The position numbers and the translations under genes are program-made. DNA of 64,000 nt, from assembly GCF_031851795.1 (NCBI RefSeq), contig NZ_CP134696.1, positions 2,465,001-2,529,000 on the forward strand. Direction: 5' to 3'. Position 1 is the stretch's first letter; each line of letters opens with the position of its first letter. Under the pieces are notes generated by a model. The model had not been told where the DNA came from. It worked only from the letters and a program-made list of their open reading frames with translations, and did not search any database. Below are positions 36,328 to 45,424 of this stretch, piece after piece. The stretch comes from Pontibacter sp. G13. GTDB taxonomy: Bacteria; Bacteroidota; Bacteroidia; J057.

Positions 36328-38085
36328 TTAGTAACCGGGGTTCTGGACCATGACGCCATTGGAAAGGTCCACTTCGATCTGAGGAATCGGGAAGACCTCA
36401 TTGATGCCTGTCTGGAAGTTTTTGCGCCAAAGTGGCCCAAATGCTGCTGCCTGACTGTTGAACTCCTGCATGTATGCAGCAGCTTTGCCTTGGCGGACGA
36501 TTTCCCAGAATCGATCAAACTCAAACGCCATTTCCAATCTGCGCTCCTCCCAGATCAGGTCACGGGTATTCTCATAGGAATCCAACTGCAAGGCATTGAG
36601 GTTGCGAGATACCCCATCACGTACCCGATCATCGATGAGATTCGCACGCTCCACGAGTTCCCGGATCTGATCGATTGCGGCTTGCCGATTGCCCATTTCA
36701 TTCAGTGCCTCAGCGTAGAACAGTTTGACCTCGGCAAACCTCAGGACTCGGAAGTTCCGCCCAGAATTGCCGGTGCCGCTGGTCGGGCGCTGACATACGG
36801 GATGGTACCATTTCATGCAATATGATTTGATAGGATCTGGTTGGGTACCACTGATAGTATTCAGTTCATCACAGACATAGTCCAAGGAGGCGGAATTGCC
36901 TTGCGCGAACAGGAATGCTGCTCTCGGATCAGAAGCGGCCTTGTCCCGGAAGTAATTGCCGGGTTGCAATTGGCCCGCAGAATTTCCTCGTCCCAGATCA
37001 GCATCCCATCGGGTACCTACCGTATAGTGGGTTTCGCGGAGCTCCGTATGGCCAATTTCGAAAATGGAACCCGGATGGAATTCGCCTTGGTCTACCCACA
37101 TCAATTCGTAGGATGGACTCAAGGAATAATTCTGGCAATTCTCAATGAGTACTTCCAGTTGTTCTGCTTCAGTAGTCGTCTCATCCACTTGGATTCGCAG
37201 GCGACTTACGACATCCGTCCAGCTTTCAGGATTGAACTCTGTCTGGTAGAATTGATCGTAATTCAGGACTTCGCGGTAGGTCAATCGGCGTCTTTCCACG
37301 ATATATTCCCCGATCAATTGTGCTTGCTCCCATTTGCGATCCTGAACCCCCGGTTTGGCTTGATAGGCCAATACCTTCATCAAGAGCGCAGCGACAGCAC
37401 CTTTGTCAATTTTCCCCTTCTGGAAATTGTCGAAGTTGTAGCGGTCTTCCACCAACAGAAGGGCCTCGCGGAGATCTTGCTCGATATATCGATAGACTTC
37501 TTCTCGGGTCGAACGAGGCTGAATGGTGTTGTCCTCATCTCCTGACACGGAAATTCGCTCAGGCTTGATCGGCACACCTCCGTAGGTTTTCACGAGGTTG
37601 AAATAGTACAACGCTCGGAGAAATTTGGCCTCACCGATAATGACTGGCAGGTAATTCTGCTCGTCCAGGATATTGATATTTTCATCGGGCAGCTCGGCAG
37701 CTTTGCTGATCACCCAATTGGCACGGAAAATTCCTCGATAATTGATCTGCCAGCGATTGAGAATCCAAGCATTCTGCGGGGTGAAATTGAACTGGACCAA
37801 CAATCCCGCTTCGCTCGATGGAGACATCTTCACCGTCCGGATCGCATCATCTCCACAACCTTCTCCAAAGAGCCATTCGGTCTTTTGGTAGGTATCGGTC
37901 CCCAGTACTTCGTAGGTAGAATTGAGGCCAAGTTGGAGATCGTTGAGGGTCTGGTAGAAATCGTCTTCATCTACCGAGCCCACAGGTTTCAGATCAAGGA
38001 AATCTTTACAGCCGTTGAGCAACAACACGACTCCGAGGCAGAGCATGCTTGTCAGCATGCGTTTGAAATGGGTATTTGCATGCAT
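36328..38085 (-). CDS. SusD-like surface glycan-binding lipoprotein (PUL 2)
   Basis: A 585-residue RagB/SusD protein. The signal ends VVLLLNGCKDFLDLKP, the classic SusD start with lipidated Cys26. Family blocks include EAKFLRALYYFNLVKTYGGVPI in the TPR region, VLRFAEVKLFYAEALNEMG, LIWEERRLEMAFEFDRFWEIVRQG, and the C-terminal VFPIPQIEVDLSNGVMVQNPGY. It starts five bases after the susC stop and is followed by the PKD lipoprotein. It should hand oligosaccharides to the SusC at 38091; the ligand is unknown but the flanking sulfatases point to a sulfated glycan. Confidence 0.95.
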   Translation of the reverse strand: MHANTHFKRMLTSMLCLGVVLLLNGCKDFLDLKPVGSVDEDDFYQTLNDLQLGLNSTYEVLGTDTYQKTEWLFGEGCGDDAIRTVKMSPSSEAGLLVQFNFTPQNAWILNRWQINYRGIFRANWVISKAAELPDENINILDEQNYLPVIIGEAKFLRALYYFNLVKTYGGVPIKPERISVSGDEDNTIQPRSTREEVYRYIEQDLREALLLVEDRYNFDNFQKGKIDKGAVAALLMKVLAYQAKPGVQDRKWEQAQLIGEYIVERRRLTYREVLNYDQFYQTEFNPESWTDVVSRLRIQVDETTTEAEQLEVLIENCQNYSLSPSYELMWVDQGEFHPGSIFEIGHTELRETHYTVGTRWDADLGRGNSAGQLQPGNYFRDKAASDPRAAFLFAQGNSASLDYVCDELNTISGTQPDPIKSYCMKWYHPVCQRPTSGTGNSGRNFRVLRFAEVKLFYAEALNEMGNRQAAIDQIRELVERANLIDDRVRDGVSRNLNALQLDSYENTRDLIWEERRLEMAFEFDRFWEIVRQGKAAAYMQEFNSQAAAFGPLWRKNFQTGINEVFPIPQIEVDLSNGVMVQNPGY

Positions 38086-38090
38086 GATGA

Positions 38091-41000
38091 TCAGATATTG
38101 AGGTTGATTCCAAAGGTGAGGGATCTCGTCTGAGGATAATTGGCCACATCCAATCCAAAGTTGAGATTGGTGTCTGCGCTGGAATCCGTTCGCTTGCCAA
38201 TCTCCGGATCAAGTCCGCTGTACTGGGTGATGGTCAGGAGATTCTGCGCCATGGCATACACCTTAAAATTGGCGATTCCGACCTGCTCAAGCCATCCTCC
38301 GCGGAAATTGTAGGAGAGTTGGAGATTCTTCAATCGGAGATAGGAGGCATCCTCGATGAAGAAATCCGATGGGCGGTAATTCTGGTTGAGGTCGTTTTCA
38401 AACGTAGTCAATCGAGGAAGTGAAGCATCGGTATTGGCAGGATATAGGGTCTGGTATTGGGCAATGTCGGATTCTGTGATGTCCAACTCGCCAATCGTGA
38501 TGGGTTCCGTTCCTTCGAAATATCCCGTGTGCCAATAATCTCCCAAGCTTCCAGCCAAGGCATTGGAGCCATTGAACCCATTCAGGTAAAACTTCGACAT
38601 ATTGAAGACCTGCTGTCCCCATACGCCCTGCCAGGCCATAGAGAGGTCGATATTTCCCCAACTGAAGTTACCGATCAACCCATAAACCAGATCCGGCATG
38701 GGACTCCCCAAGTAGGTCCGGTCCGCCTCATCCAATACGCCATCACCATTGAGGTCCTTGAACCGGAAATCTCCCGGAAGCGCAATGGCTGCTTGAGCGC
38801 TCGCGGCGATTTCTTCCTCGTCTTGGAAGATTCCGTCGGTGACCCATCCATAGAAACTCCCGATCGGCTTGCCAACCTCTGCACGCGTGACAATCCCAAA
38901 ATCAGCAGCATTGAATCCCGTTCTTCTTCGGACCATGTCCCCAAATACAGGCTCATTTCGTGCTCCCAATTGAACCACCTCATTTTGGATATAGGTCAAA
39001 TTACCGCCTACGTCCACTTTGAAAGGTTTGCCTGCCAACTGCTTGCGGACGCGGTAGTTGAGAGACATTTCCAAGCCTCGATTCCGCACATCACCGGCAT
39101 TCCGCAATGGAGCGGATGAAAGCCCCGCCGAAGGCACCAATGGGACACGGATCAACATGTCGCTGGTATATTTTTCAAATACGTCGACATTGAGTTCCAC
39201 ACGATTGAAGAGGATCATGTCCAAGCCGACATTCGTAGAAGTGGTCTTCTCCCAGCTGATCAAGCTATTGGCTACAGTGGTTGGGGTCGCTCCATCCACT
39301 ACATCATCTTCTCCAAAGACTACCCGATACCCGTTGTTGACTCTCGTGGAGAATGCGTAATTGTCGACGCGGTTATTGCCGGATTGTCCCCAGCTGGATC
39401 GGAGTTTCAAGAAGGTGATCACCGGATTGCGGTTCAGGAATTTCTCCTGAGTCAGTACCCAGCCGCCTGAGAATGAAGGGAAGAATCCCCATTTCTCTCC
39501 GACAAATCGAGAGGAACCATCTGTCCGGAAGTTGGCTTGCAGAAGATACTTGCCGTTGAAATTGTAGTTTCCACGAAGCAATGCACCGACATTGGCCCAC
39601 TCGGTGAAGTAGCCAGAAGTGTAAAAACTGGTGGAAATGGCATTGATATCCTGGCGAGGATCTTGGTTGCCCAATGCGGACTGGCCTTGAGCTACGGCCT
39701 CCTCAAAGGTCTGGTGCTCCAATTCAAATACAGCCACACCGTCGAAGCGGTGACTTCCCCATTGGCGCTTGTAGTTGAATCGGTTTTGCCAGGCCCACTT
39801 GAAGCGTTCCGAATTGACTTTCTTAATGGTCGAAAGTCCTCCACTGTAGCGAGAAGGAGAATCGAAATTGTACCGAGTAGGATCTGAACTGCTGCTGGCG
39901 TTGTATACCTCTTGCTCTGCAAATCTCCGGTCGATACTCCCCTGAGAAGTGAAGGTCAAATCATCCGATATCAAGACATCCAAAAATCCCTTGACCTGAT
40001 ATTGATCCTGAATGGTCACATTGGTTCCGGCCGTGGCCTCGCGAAAAACGGTGCCGTTTAGATTGCCTTCCTCATTGAAAATATTCTGGGTAGGTTCATC
40101 CCGAAGCGCCCTCAACAGAATGGAGTTGTCCCCTTCATTCAACCGATTGCGGGTATCATGGGTGTAGGAGACATTGGCACGAAAACGAATTTTGTCCACC
40201 GGCTGGGTCGAAATGTCCGCCAAGATGGTCTGACGATTGTAATCCGTTCCTTCGATGACGCCCAGATTGTCGAACAAAGAACCACTCAATCGATACTGAG
40301 CAGCATTTCCTCCTCCGGCAATAGAGAATGAGTGATTTTGAATCACTCCTTTTCGGGAAATGATATCCAACCAGTCATTGTCTGCTGATTCTGAAATGCC
40401 CGTTTCGTATCGCTTGAGCTGAACAAGGGCATTTTGGGGATTGTACACAGCCAAGTTTTCCAATAGGAAGTACTCGGAGGTCGGCATGACCTCGATGGTC
40501 TTCCAGTAATCCGACTGCGAAATCTGAGAACTGACATTCACCGTGGTTTTGCCAGCAGTACCGCGCTTGGTGGTGATGACGATCACGCCATTGGCAGCAC
40601 GCGCTCCATAGACAGCTGCTGCCGCCGCGTCTTTGAGGACTTCGGTCGAGGCGATATCCGCAACGGAGAGGTAGTTGATGTCATTCACGACGATTCCATC
40701 CACCACATACAGTGGTTCAGAATTATTGATGGTACCTGCCCCTCGAATGGTGATATCCAGCCCGGCACCGGGTGAGCCAGAGCTTTGGGTGACCGTCACC
40801 CCGGCCACGCGCCCTTGAAGCGCTTGTCCAAGGCTGGAAACGGGGAGTTCCTCGATATCGTCCATTTTCACGGAAGAGACAGACCCCGTCAGGTCGCTTT
40901 TCTTGGCAGTACCGTAGGCCACCACGACGACTTCGTCCATGCCCATGACCTCTTCGATCATGAGGATCGCCAGCTCTGAGTTTCCATTGATCTGAACGAT

Positions 41001-41267
41001 CTGGGACTCGAAGCCATAGTATTTCACTTCCAGACTATCATCGGGATTGACCCCTAAGATTCGGAAGGAACCGTCGTCAGCGGCAAGTGCGCCATTGGTG
41101 GTTCCGATCACTCGAATGGATGCTCCCACGATGGGTTGCTGATTCAGAGCGTCGACCACCTTACCAGAGATGTCAAGGGTGTTTTGAGCGAGTAGTTGGG
41201 ATGTTCCCAGAAACAGGCAGCTAATCAAGAGCAAGCAACACTGCCGTACAATTTGTCCGACATGCAT
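38091..41267 (-). CDS. SusC-like TonB-dependent outer-membrane transporter (PUL 2)
   Basis: A 1058-residue TonB-dependent transporter. The ATG at 41267 starts [21 protein letters not shown], a signal peptide; the open frame upstream is not needed. Domains: carboxypeptidase-regulatory-like ([23 protein letters not shown]), plug ([51 protein letters not shown]), then the barrel ending [10 protein letters not shown]. Its partner SusD starts five bases after the stop. No 21-bp operator of the PUL 1 type is found upstream, consistent with separate control by the hybrid two-component regulator. Confidence 0.95.
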   Translation of the reverse strand: [1058 protein letters not shown]

Positions 41268-41363
41268 GATGGTAGGATTAAAAAATTCCTGAGAGAAGCA
41301 AAATCCGGGGCGGAGACAGGTCAATGAATGGCATGGCCCCGGGAGTTGGATGAGGATGGATAA

Positions 41364-41401
41364 GCGAATGGATGGCCGCACACGCGTTACCATCCATTCG
41401 C
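41364..41401. repeat. Perfect 12-bp inverted repeat between the ELWxxDGT gene and susC
   Basis: GCGAATGGATGG and CCATCCATTCGC enclose a 14-base loop; a shorter stem (GAACCGA/TCGGTTC) lies at 41409-41429. There is no T run. It could be an attenuator or 3'-end stabiliser between the two genes. Confidence 0.55.
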
Positions 41402-41438
41402 AGTGAGAGAACCGAAATTGCCTCGGTTCCCGGTATCA

Positions 41439-43370
41439 TTAGCGGGTAATCATGACCTTGGATGGGAGCATGTACCCTTCGATTTGGGTGAAGAGTGCAT
41501 ACACACCTACAGGCAAGTGGCCAACCTGAATCTGGTTGGAACCTTGACGCAATTCGCCTTTCCAAACCAAACGTCCAGCTGGGCTATAAAGCATCGCCAA
41601 TGAAGTAGCTTGACGGTCCAGCGTTACATTCAATACCTGAGTGGCAGGGTTTGGATAGACATTCAAGTAGTCATCCAATCGCAAGTTCACGGAAAGGGTG
41701 GTAGTGTCTTCCTGTGGCTTTTCAATGCGAGGATTCTCCAGATCAGTCACAGCTGGGCCCATCGCGTAGCTTCCGGGATCATAGACATTCAGCGCTTGAT
41801 CATCAGAGTAGATGTAGAGCTTTTGCTGATTTCTGGAAACGAACACGAGGTCCTCGTTGAAATTGGTGAGAGAGCCCGGGAAGGTATTCTCTGGCAACTC
41901 TGCCACTTTGAATGCGGTACGGGAAGAATCCTCAGCCAAAGATTGGAGGCACCACAGCTCGTAATTGGACTGGTTGTTGGCGTCATTGGCACGGAAGTAC
42001 ATGCGGTTGTTCGCAACAGTCATCTCCCGAGGGAAGGAGCTGGTCGTAGCACCGGGGAAGATATCGGTGACCAAGTAGACTTTGTCCTCCATTGGATTGT
42101 AGCGGAACAATTCCTGCCCGACACGCTCAAGACCCGTAACGGCCGAATCGACGCTGTTTACGAATGCCTTGAAGTACAATTCGTCATTGAAGATGCAAAA
42201 GTACTCGATCCAGTTAGGACCATCTGTTCCGTTATTCAACTGGCTGTTCATGTTCCACAACAAGGGGAAGTCGCCAAAAGTCAGGTCTGTGGAGTGAATC
42301 TCCGTGTTGGTGATCCCGTCATTGGCACGGAAGTACGTACGGCCATTGAAGTTGAATGGGAATGCAGCACCTGTGTTGCCGGAAATCGTCGGATCATTGG
42401 CATCGGGTACGGAGTTCAAATCACCGATTGGGTAGGTTCCCCATGGTTCACCATTTGTTACCCAGATCTCATTGTCAAGGTATTCGAATTGATCCATGAT
42501 GGTGGAATCATTCGTCCAGTAGGAAGGCGTAAATACCCGGAACCATACCTGCTCGTCATTCACGGCAAACAACCAGCGGATGTCGGAATCCACGGTCGCC
42601 TCTGGTACCACGCTGGAGGTATCGTTGTCAAATCCAATGTCGAGTACCAATTTGGTCGTATCTCCGGTGGTCACCCACAGCTCTTGACCAGTAGTGTCAT
42701 CCAGACCTACGAAAAATGCTTTTTCGCCATTTCCAGTCACTTGGATTTGCGTCAAGGTCTGGCCATCTGGAACCATGACAGGTTGGATTGGATGGAGCAT
42801 TTGGGTTCCCAAATTGGTGCCATCTGTCCACCACAGGTAGCTCTTGTCATTGTCTGCGGCAGAAATATTGTCCTTGGCACGGAACAACAACCCTCCCTTG
42901 AAAGGCTTGAGCATATCAGGAGCTGATCCATTTCCCGCTCCCAAAAAGATGTCGGCAACCATTTTGGTGCCATTCGCAGTTCCGTCGGTCATCCACAATT
43001 CTGCGCCATCTGTACCATTGTCAGCGGAGAAGTAAACGGTATCCCCGATTGCCACCAAGTGCTTGGGATCAGAACCCGGTTCTCCGGGGTTGATGTCGAG
43101 GACCATTTCAGTACCCGCCAAGGTTCCATCTGTTTTCCAGAGCTCCTCCCCGTAGTTCACAGTATCGGAAGCAATAAAGAATACATATTGGCTGGTCGTG
43201 ACCATGTTCTTGCCTTGCAGGCCAGGCTTCTGTTCTTCGGTCGTGATGAGTGTGTTGGCGGGAGTCAATTCTGTCATCGTGCCCTGCACGCCCGGCTCAA
43301 GAGCAATCTGAGCTTGTGCAGTCACACCACAGAACAGTGCGCCCAGTAGTAGGGTAGTCGTCTTCTTCAT
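41439..43370 (-). CDS. ELWxxDGT-repeat protein with T9SS sorting domain
   Basis: A 643-residue secreted protein. The ATG at 43370 begins MKKTTTLLLGALFCGVTAQAQ. Five or more degenerate repeats of the ELWxxDGT type are visible (ELWKTDGTLAGTEMVLDI, ELWMTDGTANGTKMVADI, YLWWTDGTNLGTQM, ELWVTTGDTTKLVLDI, EIWVTNGEPWGTYPIG), with alternating YFRANDG-like strands, suggesting a beta-propeller. The last 80 residues are a T9SS type-A tail (LNVYPNPATQVLNVTL; GVYALFTQIEGYMLPSKVMIT). No catalytic site is apparent. It lies 172 bp before susC on the same strand. Function unknown; surface glycan binding is a guess from context. Confidence 0.82.
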   Translation of the reverse strand: MKKTTTLLLGALFCGVTAQAQIALEPGVQGTMTELTPANTLITTEEQKPGLQGKNMVTTSQYVFFIASDTVNYGEELWKTDGTLAGTEMVLDINPGEPGSDPKHLVAIGDTVYFSADNGTDGAELWMTDGTANGTKMVADIFLGAGNGSAPDMLKPFKGGLLFRAKDNISAADNDKSYLWWTDGTNLGTQMLHPIQPVMVPDGQTLTQIQVTGNGEKAFFVGLDDTTGQELWVTTGDTTKLVLDIGFDNDTSSVVPEATVDSDIRWLFAVNDEQVWFRVFTPSYWTNDSTIMDQFEYLDNEIWVTNGEPWGTYPIGDLNSVPDANDPTISGNTGAAFPFNFNGRTYFRANDGITNTEIHSTDLTFGDFPLLWNMNSQLNNGTDGPNWIEYFCIFNDELYFKAFVNSVDSAVTGLERVGQELFRYNPMEDKVYLVTDIFPGATTSSFPREMTVANNRMYFRANDANNQSNYELWCLQSLAEDSSRTAFKVAELPENTFPGSLTNFNEDLVFVSRNQQKLYIYSDDQALNVYDPGSYAMGPAVTDLENPRIEKPQEDTTTLSVNLRLDDYLNVYPNPATQVLNVTLDRQATSLAMLYSPAGRLVWKGELRQGSNQIQVGHLPVGVYALFTQIEGYMLPSKVMITR

Positions 43371-43547
43371 AGTGTATTGAGATTGTAGGTAGGAGCTCAC
43401 CAGCTGTATAGTGCCAATGCGTTCCATGACATGAAAGTACCGCCCCAAAATGGCCACCACAACCTCCTGAACGTATTTGACACCTTGTTGAGACAGACTG
43501 TGCGCATAACCCTAACGGCATTCCACTTCATGCTAATTCCCATTCGC

Positions 43548-43555
43548 TAAGTTTG
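43548..43555 (+). promoter_or_regulatory. Possible -7 promoter element of the plus-strand sulfatase
   Basis: TAAGTTTG fits the Bacteroidota -7 consensus TAnnTTTG, 69 bp before the sulfatase start codon. A convincing -33 element is not seen. Confidence 0.4.
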
Positions 43556-43623
43556 ATAATCAGTTGGATGATCCGGAATTTAGCGGACTTCCCAACCCCT
43601 ACATTATCATAAAATTACGAATA

Positions 43624-45048
43624 ATGGATATAAAATCCTGCTTGCATACCCTCCTCTTGTTGGGGCTGTCTGCCTTCATGGGATGGGCCCAAGATACCAG
43701 ACCCAATGTCATCCTACTGGTAGCCGATGACTTGGGCTGGCGAGATGTCGGATTCATGGGAAGCCCTTATTACCAAACGCCCAACCTGGATCTACTGGCC
43801 AGTGAATCATTAGTCATCCAGCAAGGATATGCCGGTGCCGCCAACTGTGCCCCAAGCCGGGCAGTATTGCTCTCCGGACAGGTCACCCCCCGACATGGGA
43901 TTTACACCGTCGGCAATTCCGATCGAGGAAAGGCTCACACCCGCAAATTGATTCCTACCGAGAACACCGTCCACTTTGCCGATAGCATGGTCACGCTCGC
44001 ACATGCATTTCAACAGGCGGGATATGTAACTGCCAACATCGGCAAATGGCATGTCAGCGATGATCCCACCGAATTTGGGATCGACTACAACCGGGGCGGA
44101 AGTCATCGTGGTGGTCCCGGCAAGGATGGGTACTTTTCCCCCTACAACCTCGACCATCTGGAGGATGGACCAGCAGGCGAATACTTGACCGATCGGCTCA
44201 TGCAGGAGGCCATCCAATTTCTGGAAACCTACCAAGACTCGGCCTTTTTCCTGTACATGCCCTTTTATGGGGTGCATACGCCGCTGATCGGCAAGCCTGA
44301 ATTGGTAGACAAATACTCGGGCATTTCTCCGGTGAATGGCCAAGGCCACAAGCCTCACTATTCCGCCATGATCGAAACACTGGACCAAAATGTAGGCCGA
44401 CTGCTAGCTGCCTTGAAGCGACTGGATCTGGACAATACCATCATCATTTTCACTTCCGACAACGGCGGCATTGCCAATATTTCCAGACAGTGGCCCTATC
44501 GCGCGGGCAAAGGGTCCTACTACGAAGGCGGGCTTCGCGTCCCCTTGATGTTTCACTGGTCTGGACACATTCCCTCAGGAAGAAATGAACAGCTTCCGAT
44601 GACCTTTTTGGACCTCTACCCTACCCTTTTGGGACTATCCGACATGGAAGCACCAGCGGGAAAAACATTGGACGGAAACGACCTCTCTCCATTTTTGCTG
44701 GGCCAAGCGGTCCCTGAAATCATCCAAAATAGACCGCTGATTTGGCATTTTCCGATTTACCTGCAAGCGTATTCCCAAGGAGCTGACGATAGCCGTGATC
44801 CGCTCTTCAGGACTCGACCCGGCCGGGTGATTCGACAGGGCAATTGGAAGCTCCACCACTATTTTGAGGACGACGAATGGGAACTCTTCGACCTGAGCCA
44901 AGACCCCGGAGAGCGCATCAATCTCGCGTCCCGTCATCCCGAGAAGCTGAATGCACTCAAACTACAATTGGAAACTTGGCGAGAGAAGTATCAAGCGCCG
45001 ATCCCTACAGCTCCCAATCCCCGCTTCCAATCCGATCACCAACGATAA
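43624..45048 (+). CDS. S1-family sulfatase (subfamily not assigned)
   Basis: A 474-residue formylglycine sulfatase, the only plus-strand gene of the PUL region. The ATG at 43624 is chosen because it begins a signal peptide (MDIKSCLHTLLLLGLSAFMGWAQ). Metal-site segment LLVADDLGWRDVGFMG, then C75-A-P-S-R in the maturation motif, TANIGKWHVSD with the conserved Lys, and FTSDNGG near residue 280. It has no lipobox, so it is probably periplasmic. It is divergent from the ELWxxDGT gene and convergent with the large GH-A-like gene; its own terminator follows. Confidence 0.9.
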   Translation: MDIKSCLHTLLLLGLSAFMGWAQDTRPNVILLVADDLGWRDVGFMGSPYYQTPNLDLLASESLVIQQGYAGAANCAPSRAVLLSGQVTPRHGIYTVGNSDRGKAHTRKLIPTENTVHFADSMVTLAHAFQQAGYVTANIGKWHVSDDPTEFGIDYNRGGSHRGGPGKDGYFSPYNLDHLEDGPAGEYLTDRLMQEAIQFLETYQDSAFFLYMPFYGVHTPLIGKPELVDKYSGISPVNGQGHKPHYSAMIETLDQNVGRLLAALKRLDLDNTIIIFTSDNGGIANISRQWPYRAGKGSYYEGGLRVPLMFHWSGHIPSGRNEQLPMTFLDLYPTLLGLSDMEAPAGKTLDGNDLSPFLLGQAVPEIIQNRPLIWHFPIYLQAYSQGADDSRDPLFRTRPGRVIRQGNWKLHHYFEDDEWELFDLSQDPGERINLASRHPEKLNALKLQLETWREKYQAPIPTAPNPRFQSDHQR

Positions 45049-45068
45049 TTCTATTCCTAATTGAAGGT

Positions 45069-45101
45069 AAGGCCCGTTCAGGTTACTGGATGGGCCTTTT
45101 T
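45069..45101 (+). terminator. Rho-independent terminator of the plus-strand sulfatase
   Basis: AAGGCCC pairs with GGGCCTT around a 16-base loop and runs into TTTTT, 20 bp past the stop codon. Confidence 0.75.
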
Positions 45102-45149
45102 CGATGGGCGATTTGGGCGTATCTCGGCGCGCGGAGAATCTGTTCCTTC

Positions 45150-45325
45150 CGGAGATGAAAGGCGCCGAGCCAGTCCCTTCCGGTCTCCGCTGGCGCTCCG
45201 GTCGGTGGGCGACTTGTTCCTGCTCGATCATGTTGGCCAATTTCTCATGGGATCTTTTGCAAATGAAGATTGGAAGATGCCACCGACTACACCTTCAGGC
45301 ACTTTACGCCACGCACCACAGCCGC
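45150..45325. repeat. Gene-free segment related to the 26.4-kb repeat tract
   Basis: Holds CCAGTCCCTTCCGG and CAGGCACTTTACGCC, which match the sequence flanking the 17-bp inverted repeat at 26451, in the same order. No gene is supported between 45049 and 45425. Confidence 0.5.
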
Positions 45326-45345
45326 ACACTACATCAGCGTACCTA

Positions 45346-45374
45346 CAAAAACAGCCACTCATCTGAGTGGCTGT
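45346..45374 (-). terminator. Rho-independent terminator of the GH-A-like gene
   Basis: On the minus strand ACAGCCACTC pairs perfectly with GAGTGGCTGT around a four-base loop, followed by TTTTT; 50 bp past the stop at 45425. Confidence 0.85.
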
Positions 45375-45424
45375 CTGCATAAGGGTCCTGCATAGACCTC
45401 GAAAAACCAAATATTCGTTCCGAA

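Noticed and set aside
41268-41393. N-terminal extension of the second SusC
   Set aside because: The signal peptide begins at the ATG at 41267; the extension is not signal-like.
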